A stretch of DNA of 64,000 nt from Flavobacterium tegetincola DSM 22377 (lineage in GTDB: Bacteria > Bacteroidota > Bacteroidia > Flavobacteriales > Flavobacteriaceae), in assembly GCF_000425485.1 (NCBI RefSeq), contig NZ_AUDN01000020.1, forward strand, positions 1 through 64,000, given 5' to 3'. A program made the translations under genes and the position numbers. Positions 9,173-19,100 of this stretch are shown here, in pieces. The number at the start of each line of letters is the position of its first letter. The stretch's first letter is position 1. Below the pieces are notes generated by a model that saw only the letters and a program-made list of their open reading frames with translations, was not told the origin of the DNA and ran no database searches.

Positions 9173-10450
9173 ATGAAAAATAATCTCGGAACTATTTCAC
9201 TAATTATCGCCTTTTCGGGATTGGTGTTGCTTGAAATACTGTTGCATTTTCAATTTTTAGTACATCCAGGTTGGAACATTGCACGAGCTGGTTTTGAAGC
9301 GGCAACCATTGGTGGTGTAGCCGACTGGTTTGCAGTTCGGGCATTATTCCATGAAATTAAAATCCCATATATCAGAAAGCATACCAATATTATTGTCAAG
9401 AACAGAACTAAATTGACCGAAGGTATTGTGGATTTGGTAACCAATAAATGGCTTTCTCCCGAAGTAATAACGGAAAAATTAAGTGAAGTAGACGTGGCTT
9501 CGGCCATTTTAGAATTTTTGCAAAACCCAAACAGTCAGCAAAAAACGGTAAGTTTTATTCGTGAAATGGCGTTGAAATTGACTGCAGAAATGGACAGTCC
9601 CGAATTTGTAAATGCCGTTCAAAAAATAATCAACAAACAAATTGCAGCCATTGATTTGGCACCTACTATGGGCGCTTTTTTGGAAAAATCAATTCACAAT
9701 GGCGACCATAACAAGTTGTGGGAATTGGTCATTGAAGCCAGCGAAAAATCATTGAATAACGTAGAAAGCAAGGAATTAATTCTCTCAAAATTAGAAGAAG
9801 CCATTCAAGAATACGGTGAAGAAGGTTTCTTTAAGAAAGCAACTTTATTTCTGGCAAAGAAAACCGGTGGCATCGATCTTGATAAAATTACCGCTGAACT
9901 ACTGTTTAAAACAAGCGAATTATTAACCGAAGCCAAAGAAAATCCACAACATCCGATCCGAATTAAATTTGACACTTGGATGCTTGAATTTGCACAAAAA
10001 TTATCGGAAGGCGACGAAAGTGCCATCAGCATCATTGACACACTCAAACTAAAATTGATTGCTTACTTGGAGACCGAAAATACGCTGGCACACTTGATGT
10101 CCAATTGGAAAAAGTCCATTTCCAAACAACTGGAAAATAATGAAACCGGTTTAATGCAGTTTTTAATAACCCATTTAAACCGCATGATAATAGACTTGCA
10201 ACAAGACAAGGAAGCGCAAGATAAGATCAACCATTGGATTACCGAATCGGTTTCAGAACTGCTGACAAAATTTCATGGCGAGATTGGAAATATGGTGCGT
10301 ACGAGTTTAATCAAACTGGATAATGAAGAACTAGTTGCTCAAATTGAAGGCAAAGTGGGTAGCGATTTGCAATACATCCGACTCAATGGTGCCGTGGTTG
10401 GCGGATTAGTTGGGATCATAATTGCTTCTATAAAATTACTGCTGAATTAA
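9173..10450 (+). CDS. DUF445 family membrane protein
   Basis: This 425-residue protein has the DUF445 hallmark near the N-terminus: a membrane helix (TISLIIAFSGLVLLEILLHF), then GFEAATIGGVADWFAVRALF and IKIPYIRKHTNIIVKNR. A long helical middle follows, and a C-terminal helix (AVVGGLVGIIIASIKLLLN) makes a second membrane anchor. The two ends therefore sit in the inner membrane with a helical domain of about 370 residues between them. The family is widespread and its biochemical role is not established. It is a single gene, with nothing around it to suggest a partner. Confidence 0.85.
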   Translation: MKNNLGTISLIIAFSGLVLLEILLHFQFLVHPGWNIARAGFEAATIGGVADWFAVRALFHEIKIPYIRKHTNIIVKNRTKLTEGIVDLVTNKWLSPEVITEKLSEVDVASAILEFLQNPNSQQKTVSFIREMALKLTAEMDSPEFVNAVQKIINKQIAAIDLAPTMGAFLEKSIHNGDHNKLWELVIEASEKSLNNVESKELILSKLEEAIQEYGEEGFFKKATLFLAKKTGGIDLDKITAELLFKTSELLTEAKENPQHPIRIKFDTWMLEFAQKLSEGDESAISIIDTLKLKLIAYLETENTLAHLMSNWKKSISKQLENNETGLMQFLITHLNRMIIDLQQDKEAQDKINHWITESVSELLTKFHGEIGNMVRTSLIKLDNEELVAQIEGKVGSDLQYIRLNGAVVGGLVGIIIASIKLLLN

Positions 10451-10550
10451 AAGGCCGAAATCAAAAAGTATAAGGTATTCTGAAATAGATTGTAATTTCA
10501 TTCAAACTGTAGTAAGTTGGCAGTCTCAAAATGCACTAAAATTGCCAGCA

Positions 10551-11395
10551 ATGAAAAAAGTATCTGTTCTGTTCTTATTTTTTACATTCGCAGTGCTGCA
10601 AGCGCAAGTGGTATTTGAAACAGCGCTGGAAACTGCTTTTCAAAAACGCAACAGCAAAACAAACCCGTATTCATTGAATATTTTAATTCAGATTGTTCGG
10701 TATGCAAGCGTTTGGGGAAATTGCTTCGCGAAGATAGCGAAGTGAGCGAATACTACAATGCGAATTACATTAGTTATGCGATGAACACCTATAACGAATT
10801 GCCTGCGCAGGAGCACGCTTTTTTGAAGAATGCGCATCTTAATTTTAACAGTGTTCCGGTGTTATTGTACTTCGACAAAGATAAAAAGTTCTTGCATTAT
10901 AGTACTCCAGAAATCAATGCCGAATTTATAATTTCGGAAGGGAAAAAAGCGTTATTTCCAGCCTTTAACGCTGCAGGCTTAAAGTCGAAATACGAGGCAG
11001 GAGATCGAACCGTTCGTACACTGTACGCGTTCAGTAGTTTTTTGGTCATCCAAGAAAATACGCAACTTCTTAATAAAGTGACCCAAGAATTATACGACTC
11101 TTTTCGTAAAGGAGAATTGCCAACCAAGAAAAGTTACATCATCTTGAAAAACGTGGTACAATCTTCAGATAATGGGTTTTTTCAATATTGGATCAACAAT
11201 TTGAGTGGGTTAACTGGTTTTGAAAGCGGAATTAAATCGGGTACAGAATTCAGTTATTTGCAAACCATTGTTTTAAAAGAGGTAAGCGATCCAAATAGTA
11301 AAAACTGGGACGAGGCAAAGAAAAATAAATACAAAGAGTACATTGTCAAGTTGAAAATGTCTGAAAATCCTGATGTGTTTTTTGAAATTCTTTAA
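10551..11395 (+). pseudogene. Secreted thioredoxin-fold protein, frameshifted
   Basis: Two overlapping frames form one protein of about 280 residues. The first (from the ATG at 10551) gives a signal peptide, MKKVSVLFLFFTFAVLQAQ, and ALETAFQK. The second carries NKPVFIEYFNSDCSVCKRLG, a thioredoxin-like strand and a CxxC redox motif, then GKLLREDSEVSEYYNANYI and the rest to 11395. The break lies between 10640 and 10655, where an A5 run (10642-10646) is one base short of the length that joins the two frames (CAA AAA ACG CAA). It could be a recent inactivating deletion or an assembly error, because the downstream frame is otherwise intact. The family resembles the DUF255/thioredoxin_7-type periplasmic proteins; the substrate is unknown. 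Confidence 0.7.
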
Positions 11396-11668
11396 GGAAA
11401 GAATTCAACCTTCAGTATGATGTAATTCTATCAAATTCATGCGGTACTAAAACACTTTATAGTAGGAAATCGATGCAATACAAGTTCATCAGTTGGAAAA
11501 ATGGATGGGTACCTTATAAGTTATTTCAGAAAAGGTATAAGACAGTCACAGGGTGATTGTTATTATATTGCAGTTGGTAGAAATAGTTGTAAATAGGTCT
11601 AATTAGAAGCTTTTTCACAACTATTTTCACACTAAAAAAGTTTAAAAAACACCTGACCGAATACAATT

Positions 11669-12556
11669 ATGAAAAAGATATTACTGAAGTTTAGCGCTAT
11701 TTTATTAGTCGCTGTGACTTCTTGCAAAGATAAAACAACAGACGGCGCTGCGAAAGTAGACAAGGAAAATACCAAAGTTGTGCTTCCCGAAAGAGTGGAA
11801 CCTAAAGATCCGACTTTTGTAATGGCGTTTACTAAGGATTGGCTCGCGGCAAATAAGGACGATTCACAGAAAATGAACTTAGTGTTAGCTGCCAACCGTA
11901 CGGACGCTAAAAATATTACTACGATGGATTCTATTATAATTCCAAAGGATTTTTCGGGTGATATTGCTTACTATATGCCGTTTCCGCTTGAAGTGAAAGC
12001 ATTGCAAAGTGTAGATAAAATTATATTTTTCTCCTATCCATCGCAGACTTTTGCAACGTATGAAAAGGGTGCATTGATCCACACTGGGCCAACCAATATG
12101 GGAAGCAAGAAACATAAAACGCCAACGGGACTGTTTTTCAGCAACTGGAAAGCAGAAGAAACCATCAGCACGTTTGACGACGAATGGAAATTAAAGTGGA
12201 ATTTTAATGTCGAAAATTTAGAAGGAGTGGGATGGCATGAATATTCGTTACCTGGATACCCAGCTTCACACTCGTGCATGAGATTGCAGGAAAAAGATGC
12301 AAAAATACTGTACGATTGGGCAGATCAATGGGTATTGGCTGATGCAGAAACCGTAAAGGTGAAGGGAACGCCCACTGTAATATTTGGTTCGTATGATTTT
12401 GAGGCTCCAAAACCTTGGCTCAAATTAGTTGAGGATCCAAAAGCTTTGACCATTACAGCAGAAGAACTGGAAGAAGTAGTTTCACCCTTCCTGACTGAAA
12501 TTAAAGCGGCTCAGACCAATAGAAAAGCACAAAAAGAAGTCGCAACTAATAAATAA
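11669..12556 (+). CDS. L,D-transpeptidase (YkuD domain) lipoprotein
   Basis: This 295-residue envelope enzyme probably cross-links peptidoglycan or attaches proteins to it. A lipoprotein signal (MKKILLKFSAILLVAVTSCK) is followed by a linker and a YkuD catalytic domain at about residues 110-235. The domain includes IFFSYPSQTFATYEKG, HKTPTGLF and the active-site region GWHEYSLPGYPASHSCMRL, with His190, His201 and the nucleophile Cys203. The usual SHGC reads SHSC here, which keeps the catalytic Ser-His-x-Cys layout. A C-terminal helical tail of about 50 residues ends in Lys/Glu-rich sequence. It is a single gene with its own terminator at 12573. Confidence 0.85.
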   Translation: MKKILLKFSAILLVAVTSCKDKTTDGAAKVDKENTKVVLPERVEPKDPTFVMAFTKDWLAANKDDSQKMNLVLAANRTDAKNITTMDSIIIPKDFSGDIAYYMPFPLEVKALQSVDKIIFFSYPSQTFATYEKGALIHTGPTNMGSKKHKTPTGLFFSNWKAEETISTFDDEWKLKWNFNVENLEGVGWHEYSLPGYPASHSCMRLQEKDAKILYDWADQWVLADAETVKVKGTPTVIFGSYDFEAPKPWLKLVEDPKALTITAEELEEVVSPFLTEIKAAQTNRKAQKEVATNK

Positions 12557-12572
12557 TGTTCTACCTAACAAG

Positions 12573-12602
12573 AAGCCTTTCAGTTGAGAGGCTTTTTTTT
12601 TA
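12573..12602 (+). terminator. Intrinsic terminator
   Basis: A 9-bp stem (12573-12581 with 12586-12594, one U-G pair) with an AGTT tetraloop is followed by a T run of more than six bases, 16 bp after the L,D-transpeptidase stop. Confidence 0.85.
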
Positions 12603-12690
12603 AGTTACCTTTTGTTCAGGATTGTGTAAGTAAATTGTATACCTTAGAGCTCTTTTTAATAGAATAACTACTCCAAAAGCATTTTTAAAA

Positions 12691-14085
12691 ATGTCTGAAA
12701 TAATAGAGGACCGTCAGATTTTTTCACTTTTAGAAGTCGCCAAGAGTGTTCAGAAAACCATAACTGAACGCTATACATCGGCCTTTTGGATCAAAGCTGA
12801 ATTAAACAAGCTGAATTATTACAGTCATTCAGGACATTGTTATCCTGAATTGGTAGAGAAAAGAGACGGAAAGGTAATTGCACAAATCAAGTCCATCTTG
12901 TGGCGAGACGATTTCTATAAGGTCAATCAAAATTTTTTGAAGGTGCTTCAAGAACCTTTGAAAGAAGGAATTAAAATTTTGTTTTTGGCTAAAATCAGTT
13001 TTGATGCAACCTATGGACTATCCTTACAAATTATAGATATCGATCCCAGCTTTACGTTAGGCGATTTGAATCGTGAAAAACAGGAAACGATTGACAGGCT
13101 AAAATTAGAAGGGATTTTCGAGTTAAATAAAACAAGAAAAATGCCTTTGTTGTGCAAGCGCATTGCCATAATTTCCGTTGAAACGAGTAAAGGATATGCT
13201 GATTTTTTAACTATTTTGGACCATAATGAATGGAATTATAACTTCTTTCATTTACTTTTTCCTTCCATTTTGCAAGGTGAAAAGGCGGTTGCTGGAATTT
13301 CTGCACAATTGAAGCGCATTGAGAAGGTCTTACCTCACTTTGATGCGGTAGTAATTATTCGAGGCGGCGGTGCAGATATAGGATTGTCGTGTTTTAATAA
13401 TTATCAGTTGGCGAAAGCCATAGCTACGTTTCCAATTCCCGTTTTAACAGGTATTGGTCACGCGACAAATCTGACGGTGAGTGAAATGGTTTCGTATCAA
13501 AATGCAATTACTCCTTCAAAAATAGCGGAGTTTTTAATTCAGAAATTCCATCATTTTTCGGAACCACTAAAGAGAGCACGGCAAACTATTGTGGATAAAG
13601 CAAAATATTTGATTATTTTGGAACGATCCAAATTGCAATCTGAGCTTAAAATGCTTCGTGCGGTAGCGCAAAATAAAGTCGTTCAAAATCAGCAAGCAAT
13701 TTTGGTTTTCAAAAATCAGATATTGTTGCAGAGTGATGTGCTTCTTAAAGCAAATAATCAAAAGTTGGATTCCATCCAAGAAAAAATTATAACAACGGCC
13801 CAATTTCGTATTGCAGAAAACACGCAAATTTTGAAGCAAGCAACTCTAAAATTAGAAGTGGCAACCCAATTAAAAATAGAAAAAGAGCGTTTGTACCTAG
13901 CCAATTTTACACAAACAATGCTGTTGTTGGATCCTTTAAATATCTTGAAAAGAGGGTACAGCATCACGAGACTCAATGGAAAAATCATAAGCAATGTTGC
14001 AGGTTTAGAGGAAGGCGCTCGTATTGAAACGCAATTGCAACAAGGCACACTAATAAGTACTGTAAATACAAGTAAAAATGACTGA
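12691..14085 (+). CDS. xseA: Exodeoxyribonuclease VII large subunit
   Basis: This 464-residue protein is the catalytic subunit of exonuclease VII, which degrades single-stranded DNA in both directions. The N-terminal OB fold is visible (SAFWIKAELNKLNYYSHSGH, VIAQIKSILWRDDF, GIKILFLAKISFDATYGLSL). The central catalytic domain has RIAIISVETSKGYADFLTIL, VVIIRGGGADIGLSCFNNY and PVLTGIGHATNLTVSE, which hold the conserved Arg, Gly and His residues. A long coiled coil (about residues 280-410) that binds the small subunits follows, and the C-terminal ILKRGYSITRLNGKII segment is typical. The gene overlaps xseB by 8 bp, indicating translational coupling. Confidence 0.95.
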   Translation: MSEIIEDRQIFSLLEVAKSVQKTITERYTSAFWIKAELNKLNYYSHSGHCYPELVEKRDGKVIAQIKSILWRDDFYKVNQNFLKVLQEPLKEGIKILFLAKISFDATYGLSLQIIDIDPSFTLGDLNREKQETIDRLKLEGIFELNKTRKMPLLCKRIAIISVETSKGYADFLTILDHNEWNYNFFHLLFPSILQGEKAVAGISAQLKRIEKVLPHFDAVVIIRGGGADIGLSCFNNYQLAKAIATFPIPVLTGIGHATNLTVSEMVSYQNAITPSKIAEFLIQKFHHFSEPLKRARQTIVDKAKYLIILERSKLQSELKMLRAVAQNKVVQNQQAILVFKNQILLQSDVLLKANNQKLDSIQEKIITTAQFRIAENTQILKQATLKLEVATQLKIEKERLYLANFTQTMLLLDPLNILKRGYSITRLNGKIISNVAGLEEGARIETQLQQGTLISTVNTSKND

Positions 14086-14275
14086 AACACCCAATTACAC
14101 AGCAGCTTTTGAGGAACTGAAATCCATCGTTTCTGAAATGGAAAGTGGTGCAATTTCCATAGACGAATTGTCGGACAAATTAAAGCGGGCTACAGAATTA
14201 ATTAAAATTTGCAACGCAAAATTGACAGCAACTGAAGGCGATGTAAAAACGATCTTGAAGGAATTGGAACAATAA
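14078..14275 (+). CDS. xseB: Exodeoxyribonuclease VII small subunit
   Basis: This 65-residue helical protein has the family pattern: NYTAAFEELKSIVSEMESG, then ISIDELSDKLKRATELIKIC and a short C-terminal tail. Several copies coat the coiled coil of XseA in the holoenzyme. Its ATG lies inside the last codons of xseA, so the two are made together. The length is normal. Confidence 0.93.
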   Translation: MTETPNYTAAFEELKSIVSEMESGAISIDELSDKLKRATELIKICNAKLTATEGDVKTILKELEQ

Positions 14276-14645
14276 GATTTTAAGGAATTAGAATTATCTT
14301 TAAAATCCGCGACTGGTGTGAAAATGAATCAACCTTGTAGCCAGTGTAAAATTACACAAGTTGCATGATACACATTTAGGAAGGTTTTGAGCTTAAAAAT
14401 AGGTAGAAAATTAGTAGTACTTTTTTGTTTATTTCTTTAGTGCAATCAAATCGTTTTCTACTGTACATAGCATTGGATATGCTCACGGTATTTGGGGATT
14501 TTTAGTAAAGGATCATGCGATTTATACTTGACATGTTATCGCATACATCAAGCAAGATGTTTGCCGAGATGAAAGTGTATCGGTCTGTTTAAAATAGTTG
14601 GATGCAATACATAAAATCCATGAACAGAGTCAAGTAGTGCAAAAA
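14276..14645. other. Intergenic region between convergent genes, no gene seen
   Basis: These 370 bases lie between the end of xseB (+) and the terminator of the RND operon (-). The sequence is AT-rich, with no recognisable frame, repeat or RNA gene. Confidence 0.5.
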
Positions 14646-14684
14646 AAATAGGGCTTGCTTTAATTAAAAAGCAAAACCCTATTT
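14646..14684 (-). terminator. Terminator of the RND operon, probably bidirectional
   Basis: Arms at 14646-14661 and 14667-14684 pair through AAATAGGG/CCCTATTT and TTGCTTT/AAAGCAA with a small bulge. Read on the minus strand, the hairpin ends in a run of eight T. It lies about 40 bp after the stop of the outer-membrane factor gene. Confidence 0.8.
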
Positions 14685-14724
14685 CACAACAATAAATAAC
14701 CAACTTTATTTTATGGACGGGAGT

Positions 14725-16182
14725 TTATTTCCAACCACCTCCAAGTGATTTGTACAGGTTCACATGTGCCAAAAGTTGTTCTTTTTTAGTTTCAACCAAT
14801 TCTAATTTGGACTCTAATGCATCGCGTTGCGTTAGTAATACCTCCATATAATCAGCTCGAGCCGACAGGAATAGTTTATTGGTAATGGCAATAGAATTGG
14901 TTAGCGCTTCCACTTGCTTTTCCTTCTGGTCGTAGCTCTTAGCTAGATTTGCAATTTTAGACATGCCATTCAAAACTTCGATATGTGCGTTTAAGATGGT
15001 TTTTTCATAGTCGAAAATAGCTTGCAATTGTTTGTCATTTGCATTGTAATAGGTCGCTTTAATAGCGTTTCTGTTAATTAACGGTGCTACCATATCGCCG
15101 GCTAAACCATACATTACAGAAGCAGGAGTCTCTGTAATGTATTTTAAATTAAAGGATTCTAAACCTAATCCTGCTTTAAGTGTAAAATTGGGATAGAAAT
15201 TAGCGCGAGCTGACTTGGTATCTAATTTACGGGCTTGCAATTCAAATTCCGCTTGTCTGATGTCTGGACGATTTGCCAATAACTGTGAAGGAATACCCAC
15301 ATTGATGTCATCGATTTTCTTTTCGATGAAAGTATCGGAATTGCGAACGATGGGTTGCGGCATTCTACCTAATAGAAAATTGAGTTGGTTTTGCACCTCC
15401 ACAATTTCCTGTTCAACAGCATACAATTCGCCCGTATTTTTATATACTTCTGCTTCTAAACGTTGTACACCTAATTCAGTAGCTTTTGCAGCTTCTTTTT
15501 GCAAGCGAATCGTTCGTAAACCGGTATTTTGAAGCTCTAAATTTTGTTTTAAGATAGAAAGTTTACTGTCTAACGCTTGAAGTTCGTAATACGAATTGGC
15601 AATTTCAGCAATCAAGTTGGTAACCATAAAGTTTTTTCCTTCCACAGAAGAAAGGTATTCCATGGCGGCTGCTTTCTTAGCATTTCGTAATTTTTTCCAA
15701 ACATCTAATTCCCAAGTTGCAAATGCACCTACTTTGTAATTCGTCAAAGGTTCTGGAAATTCTTTTCCGTCTTTGATTTCAGTAGTAGCATCGTTGGCAC
15801 CTTGGCTGGTGTATCTTCCCACTTTTTCAACTTCACCTGCCGCTTGAATGCCTAGAAAAGGAAGGTATTCACCCTTTCTGGTTTTTATTTCATTTCGCGC
15901 TATGTCTACTTGTTGCAACATGATGTTTAGCTCTTGGTTGCGTACCAATGCAGAGTCAATTAAAGTAGTGAGGTCCTCATCGTTAAAGAAGGATTTCCAT
16001 TGAATTAATGCAGTGCTTGTTGTATCGTTTGTTGTAGCATTTGAAAACGTATCGGGTAAATCTGTTTTTTCACTTCGAATAGTCCGTGTTGGAACACAAC
16101 TTTGTAATACGGAAACCGCAAGCAACACTGCAAGTGCAGACTGCGGTATTTTATAATTGAAAATCGGTTTAATCATTTTCAT
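14725..16182 (-). CDS. RND efflux outer-membrane lipoprotein, NodT/OprM family
   Basis: This 485-residue outer-membrane channel belongs to the RND pump encoded upstream. The lipoprotein signal ends in AVSVLQSCVPT. The protein carries two OEP repeats, with typical stretches such as GVGRYTSQ-like beta turns, YEL-rich helices (NLIAEIANSYYELQALDSKL) and the family segment VGIPSQLLANRPDIRQAEFE, which is characteristic of NodT-type factors. Acyl anchoring and length fit OprM. The ATG lies within the last codons of the pump gene (14-bp overlap), so adaptor, pump and channel form one operon read leftward. The start could be the first or the third codon (MKM). Confidence 0.93.
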   Translation of the reverse strand: MKMIKPIFNYKIPQSALAVLLAVSVLQSCVPTRTIRSEKTDLPDTFSNATTNDTTSTALIQWKSFFNDEDLTTLIDSALVRNQELNIMLQQVDIARNEIKTRKGEYLPFLGIQAAGEVEKVGRYTSQGANDATTEIKDGKEFPEPLTNYKVGAFATWELDVWKKLRNAKKAAAMEYLSSVEGKNFMVTNLIAEIANSYYELQALDSKLSILKQNLELQNTGLRTIRLQKEAAKATELGVQRLEAEVYKNTGELYAVEQEIVEVQNQLNFLLGRMPQPIVRNSDTFIEKKIDDINVGIPSQLLANRPDIRQAEFELQARKLDTKSARANFYPNFTLKAGLGLESFNLKYITETPASVMYGLAGDMVAPLINRNAIKATYYNANDKQLQAIFDYEKTILNAHIEVLNGMSKIANLAKSYDQKEKQVEALTNSIAITNKLFLSARADYMEVLLTQRDALESKLELVETKKEQLLAHVNLYKSLGGGWK

Positions 16183-19100
16183 TTTTTTTCAGTAATTGTT
16201 TAATTTGTTTGTTCATTGCTTTAAGTTTGGCTTTTAACGAACCTTCTCCATCACTTTTTCGCATCAGTTCTTCTGAAACGGGTTCAAATTTTTCATCTTT
16301 GATTAAGCTTTTACCTTCAGACATTTTTGCAAATACATAATAGAGTCCTGGAATGAGGATGACACCAAATAAAGTTCCTATCAACATACCTCCAAGTGCC
16401 GAACCACCAATAGTACGGTTACCAATAGCACCTGCTCCAGTAGCCATAACCAGCGGAATTAATCCTGCAATAAAAGCAAAAGAAGTCATCAAAATAGGAC
16501 GGAAACGCATTTTAGCACCTTCAATAGCGGCTTCTAAAATTGTGGCGCCTTGATTTTGTTTTTGAACGGCGACTTCCACAATAAGAACGGCATTTTTACC
16601 TAAAAGTCCGACGAGCATAATGACACCAATTTGGGCATACACATCATTTGACAGTCCCATGAGTTGCAAAAGCAAGAAGGAACCAAAAACGCCCACAGGT
16701 AAAGAAAGTAGTACTGCAAACGGAAGTAAAAAACTTTCGTATTGAGCAGCAAGTACGAAGTAAACAAAGATAAGTACGATTCCAAAAACATATAACGCAT
16801 CGTTACCTCGGTTGGCTTCATCATACGATAAACCTTCCCATGCAATGTCATAACCATGAGGTAATTTCTCTTTGGCGACTTCTTTAATCGCTTCAATCGC
16901 ATCGGCACTTGTAAAACCTTTAGCAGGAAGTCCACGGATAGAAGCCGAATTGTACAAATTGTACCGCGTAATTTCATTAGGACCTAAGGTTTTTTCCATG
17001 GTCATGAAAGAAGAATACGGAACCATTTCTCCAGCTTCATTTTTCACAAATAATTGTTCTAAATCAGAAGGGAGTTTGCGGTATTCTGGAGCGGCTTGGG
17101 TATATACTTTAAAGAAATAACCATATTTAATGTACCCTTGTTCATAGGTACTACCAATTAAAATATTTAAATTTTCCATGGCACTTCCAATAGAAACGCC
17201 TTTTTGCATGGCGGCTTTATTGTCAATATCTAATTTGTACTGCGGATAATTGGCAGAATAAAAAGTAAAAACACCAGAAAGTTCTTTTCTTTTGGCTAGC
17301 TCGGCAAGGAAATCATTGTTGATTTTATCAAACTCGTGGTAATCTGTTCCGTTGGTTTTATCTAACAAACGCAATGAGAAACCACCAGATGAACCAAAAC
17401 CAGGTACTGCAGGTGGTTCGAAATATTCAATTACAGCTCCTAAGTCTTTGGATTTTTCTTCCAATTCTTCCATGATTTCATGAACCGTATGTTTTCTATC
17501 GGACCATGATTTTAAGTTAATCAAACAAGTACCTGCATTAGAACCACGTCCTTCCGTCATGATTTCATATCCGGCAAGAGACGACACTGACTCTACTCCT
17601 TCTACTTTTTCACAAACTGCTTGCAATCTTTTGGCTACATCATTTGTTCTTTCCAAAGTAGCTCCTGGAGGTGTTTGAATAATGGCATAAATCATTCCTT
17701 GGTCTTCACTAGGAATAAATCCTGCAGGCAAAGTGGCATTGGTAACATAAGTTCCGACACAAAAAGCAATTAAGATTCCAAAAGTAATTACACGACGGCT
17801 GACTATGTATTTTAATAACCCAACATAGCGGTTGGTAAGTACGTCAAATTTTCCGTTGAACCAATCAATAAATCGGTTGATAGGCGTTTTTTTACGCGGT
17901 TTTCCATGCGGATTTTGAAGCAACATAGCACACAAAACAGGTGTAAGCGTCAAAGCTACTACAGCAGAAATGATAATAGAACCTGCCATTGTGATGGAGA
18001 ATTGTCTATAAAAAACACCAACCGGACCCGACATAAACGAAATAGGAATGAAAACAGAAACCATCACCAAAGTTATTGCGATAATGGCACCACCAATTTC
18101 ACCAAGGACTTCTTGAGAAGCTTTGAAAGGGGAGAGGTGTTCCTCGTGCATCTTGACGTGGACTGCCTCGACGACGACAATGGCATTATCGACCACAATA
18201 CCAATAGCCAATACAAGCGCGAATAGGGTAATTAAATTGATAGAAAGTCCAAACATTTGCATGATGAAAAAGGAACCAATTAACGAAACGGGAACGGCAA
18301 TAATTGGGATTAAAGTCGAGCGCCAGTCACCCAAAAATAAGAATACAACAATAGCCACTAAGATAAAAGCATCTCGCAAAGTATGCAGTACTTGTTCAAT
18401 CGAAGCATCCAAGAAATTGGAAACATCGTAACTCACTTTATATTCTACTCCTGGAGGTAAGTCTTTACCAAGGTCGGCTAGTTTTTCTTTTACTTCTTTA
18501 ATTACATCGCTACCGTTACTTCCAAATGTCTGTTTTAAAACGATTGAAGCGGAAGGATTTCCATCTAAATTAGAATAAATATCATAAAATTCACTCCCTA
18601 ATTCTACATCAGCAATGTCGCCTAAAGTAATGGTTTCTCCTTCGGAGTTTGCTTTGATAATGATACTTTTATATTCATCAGGTTCACTAAAACGGTCGCG
18701 GTACGTAAGCACGTATTCTAAAGATTGCGACTTTTTACCGGAACTTTGTCCTAAACGACCTGGACGTGCCAAGATACTTTGTTCTTGCATGGCTTCCATG
18801 ACTTCGGTGGCCGAGATTTTATAGGCTCTCATTCGATCTGGTTTCAACCAAACCCGCATCGCATATTTTCTACTTCCTAGAATCTGGGCACTTGCTACAC
18901 CTTTAAGACGCTGAATTTCAGGAATCATTTTAGTATAAGCGTAGTTGTACAAGAATTTTTCGTCGTTGTTTTTGTTTTTACTGAACAAGTTGATGTACAT
19001 TAACATACTTGGCTGAACAGGAGTGATTACAACTCCTTCTCTTTGAACCAAATCAGGCAGTAAAGGCATCACTTGATCGACCCTAGTTTTGACCCTAACC

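Noticed and set aside
10551-11395. Programmed frameshift
   Set aside because: The A5 run is not a known slippery heptamer and no stimulating hairpin is evident; a simple deletion or sequencing error is more likely.
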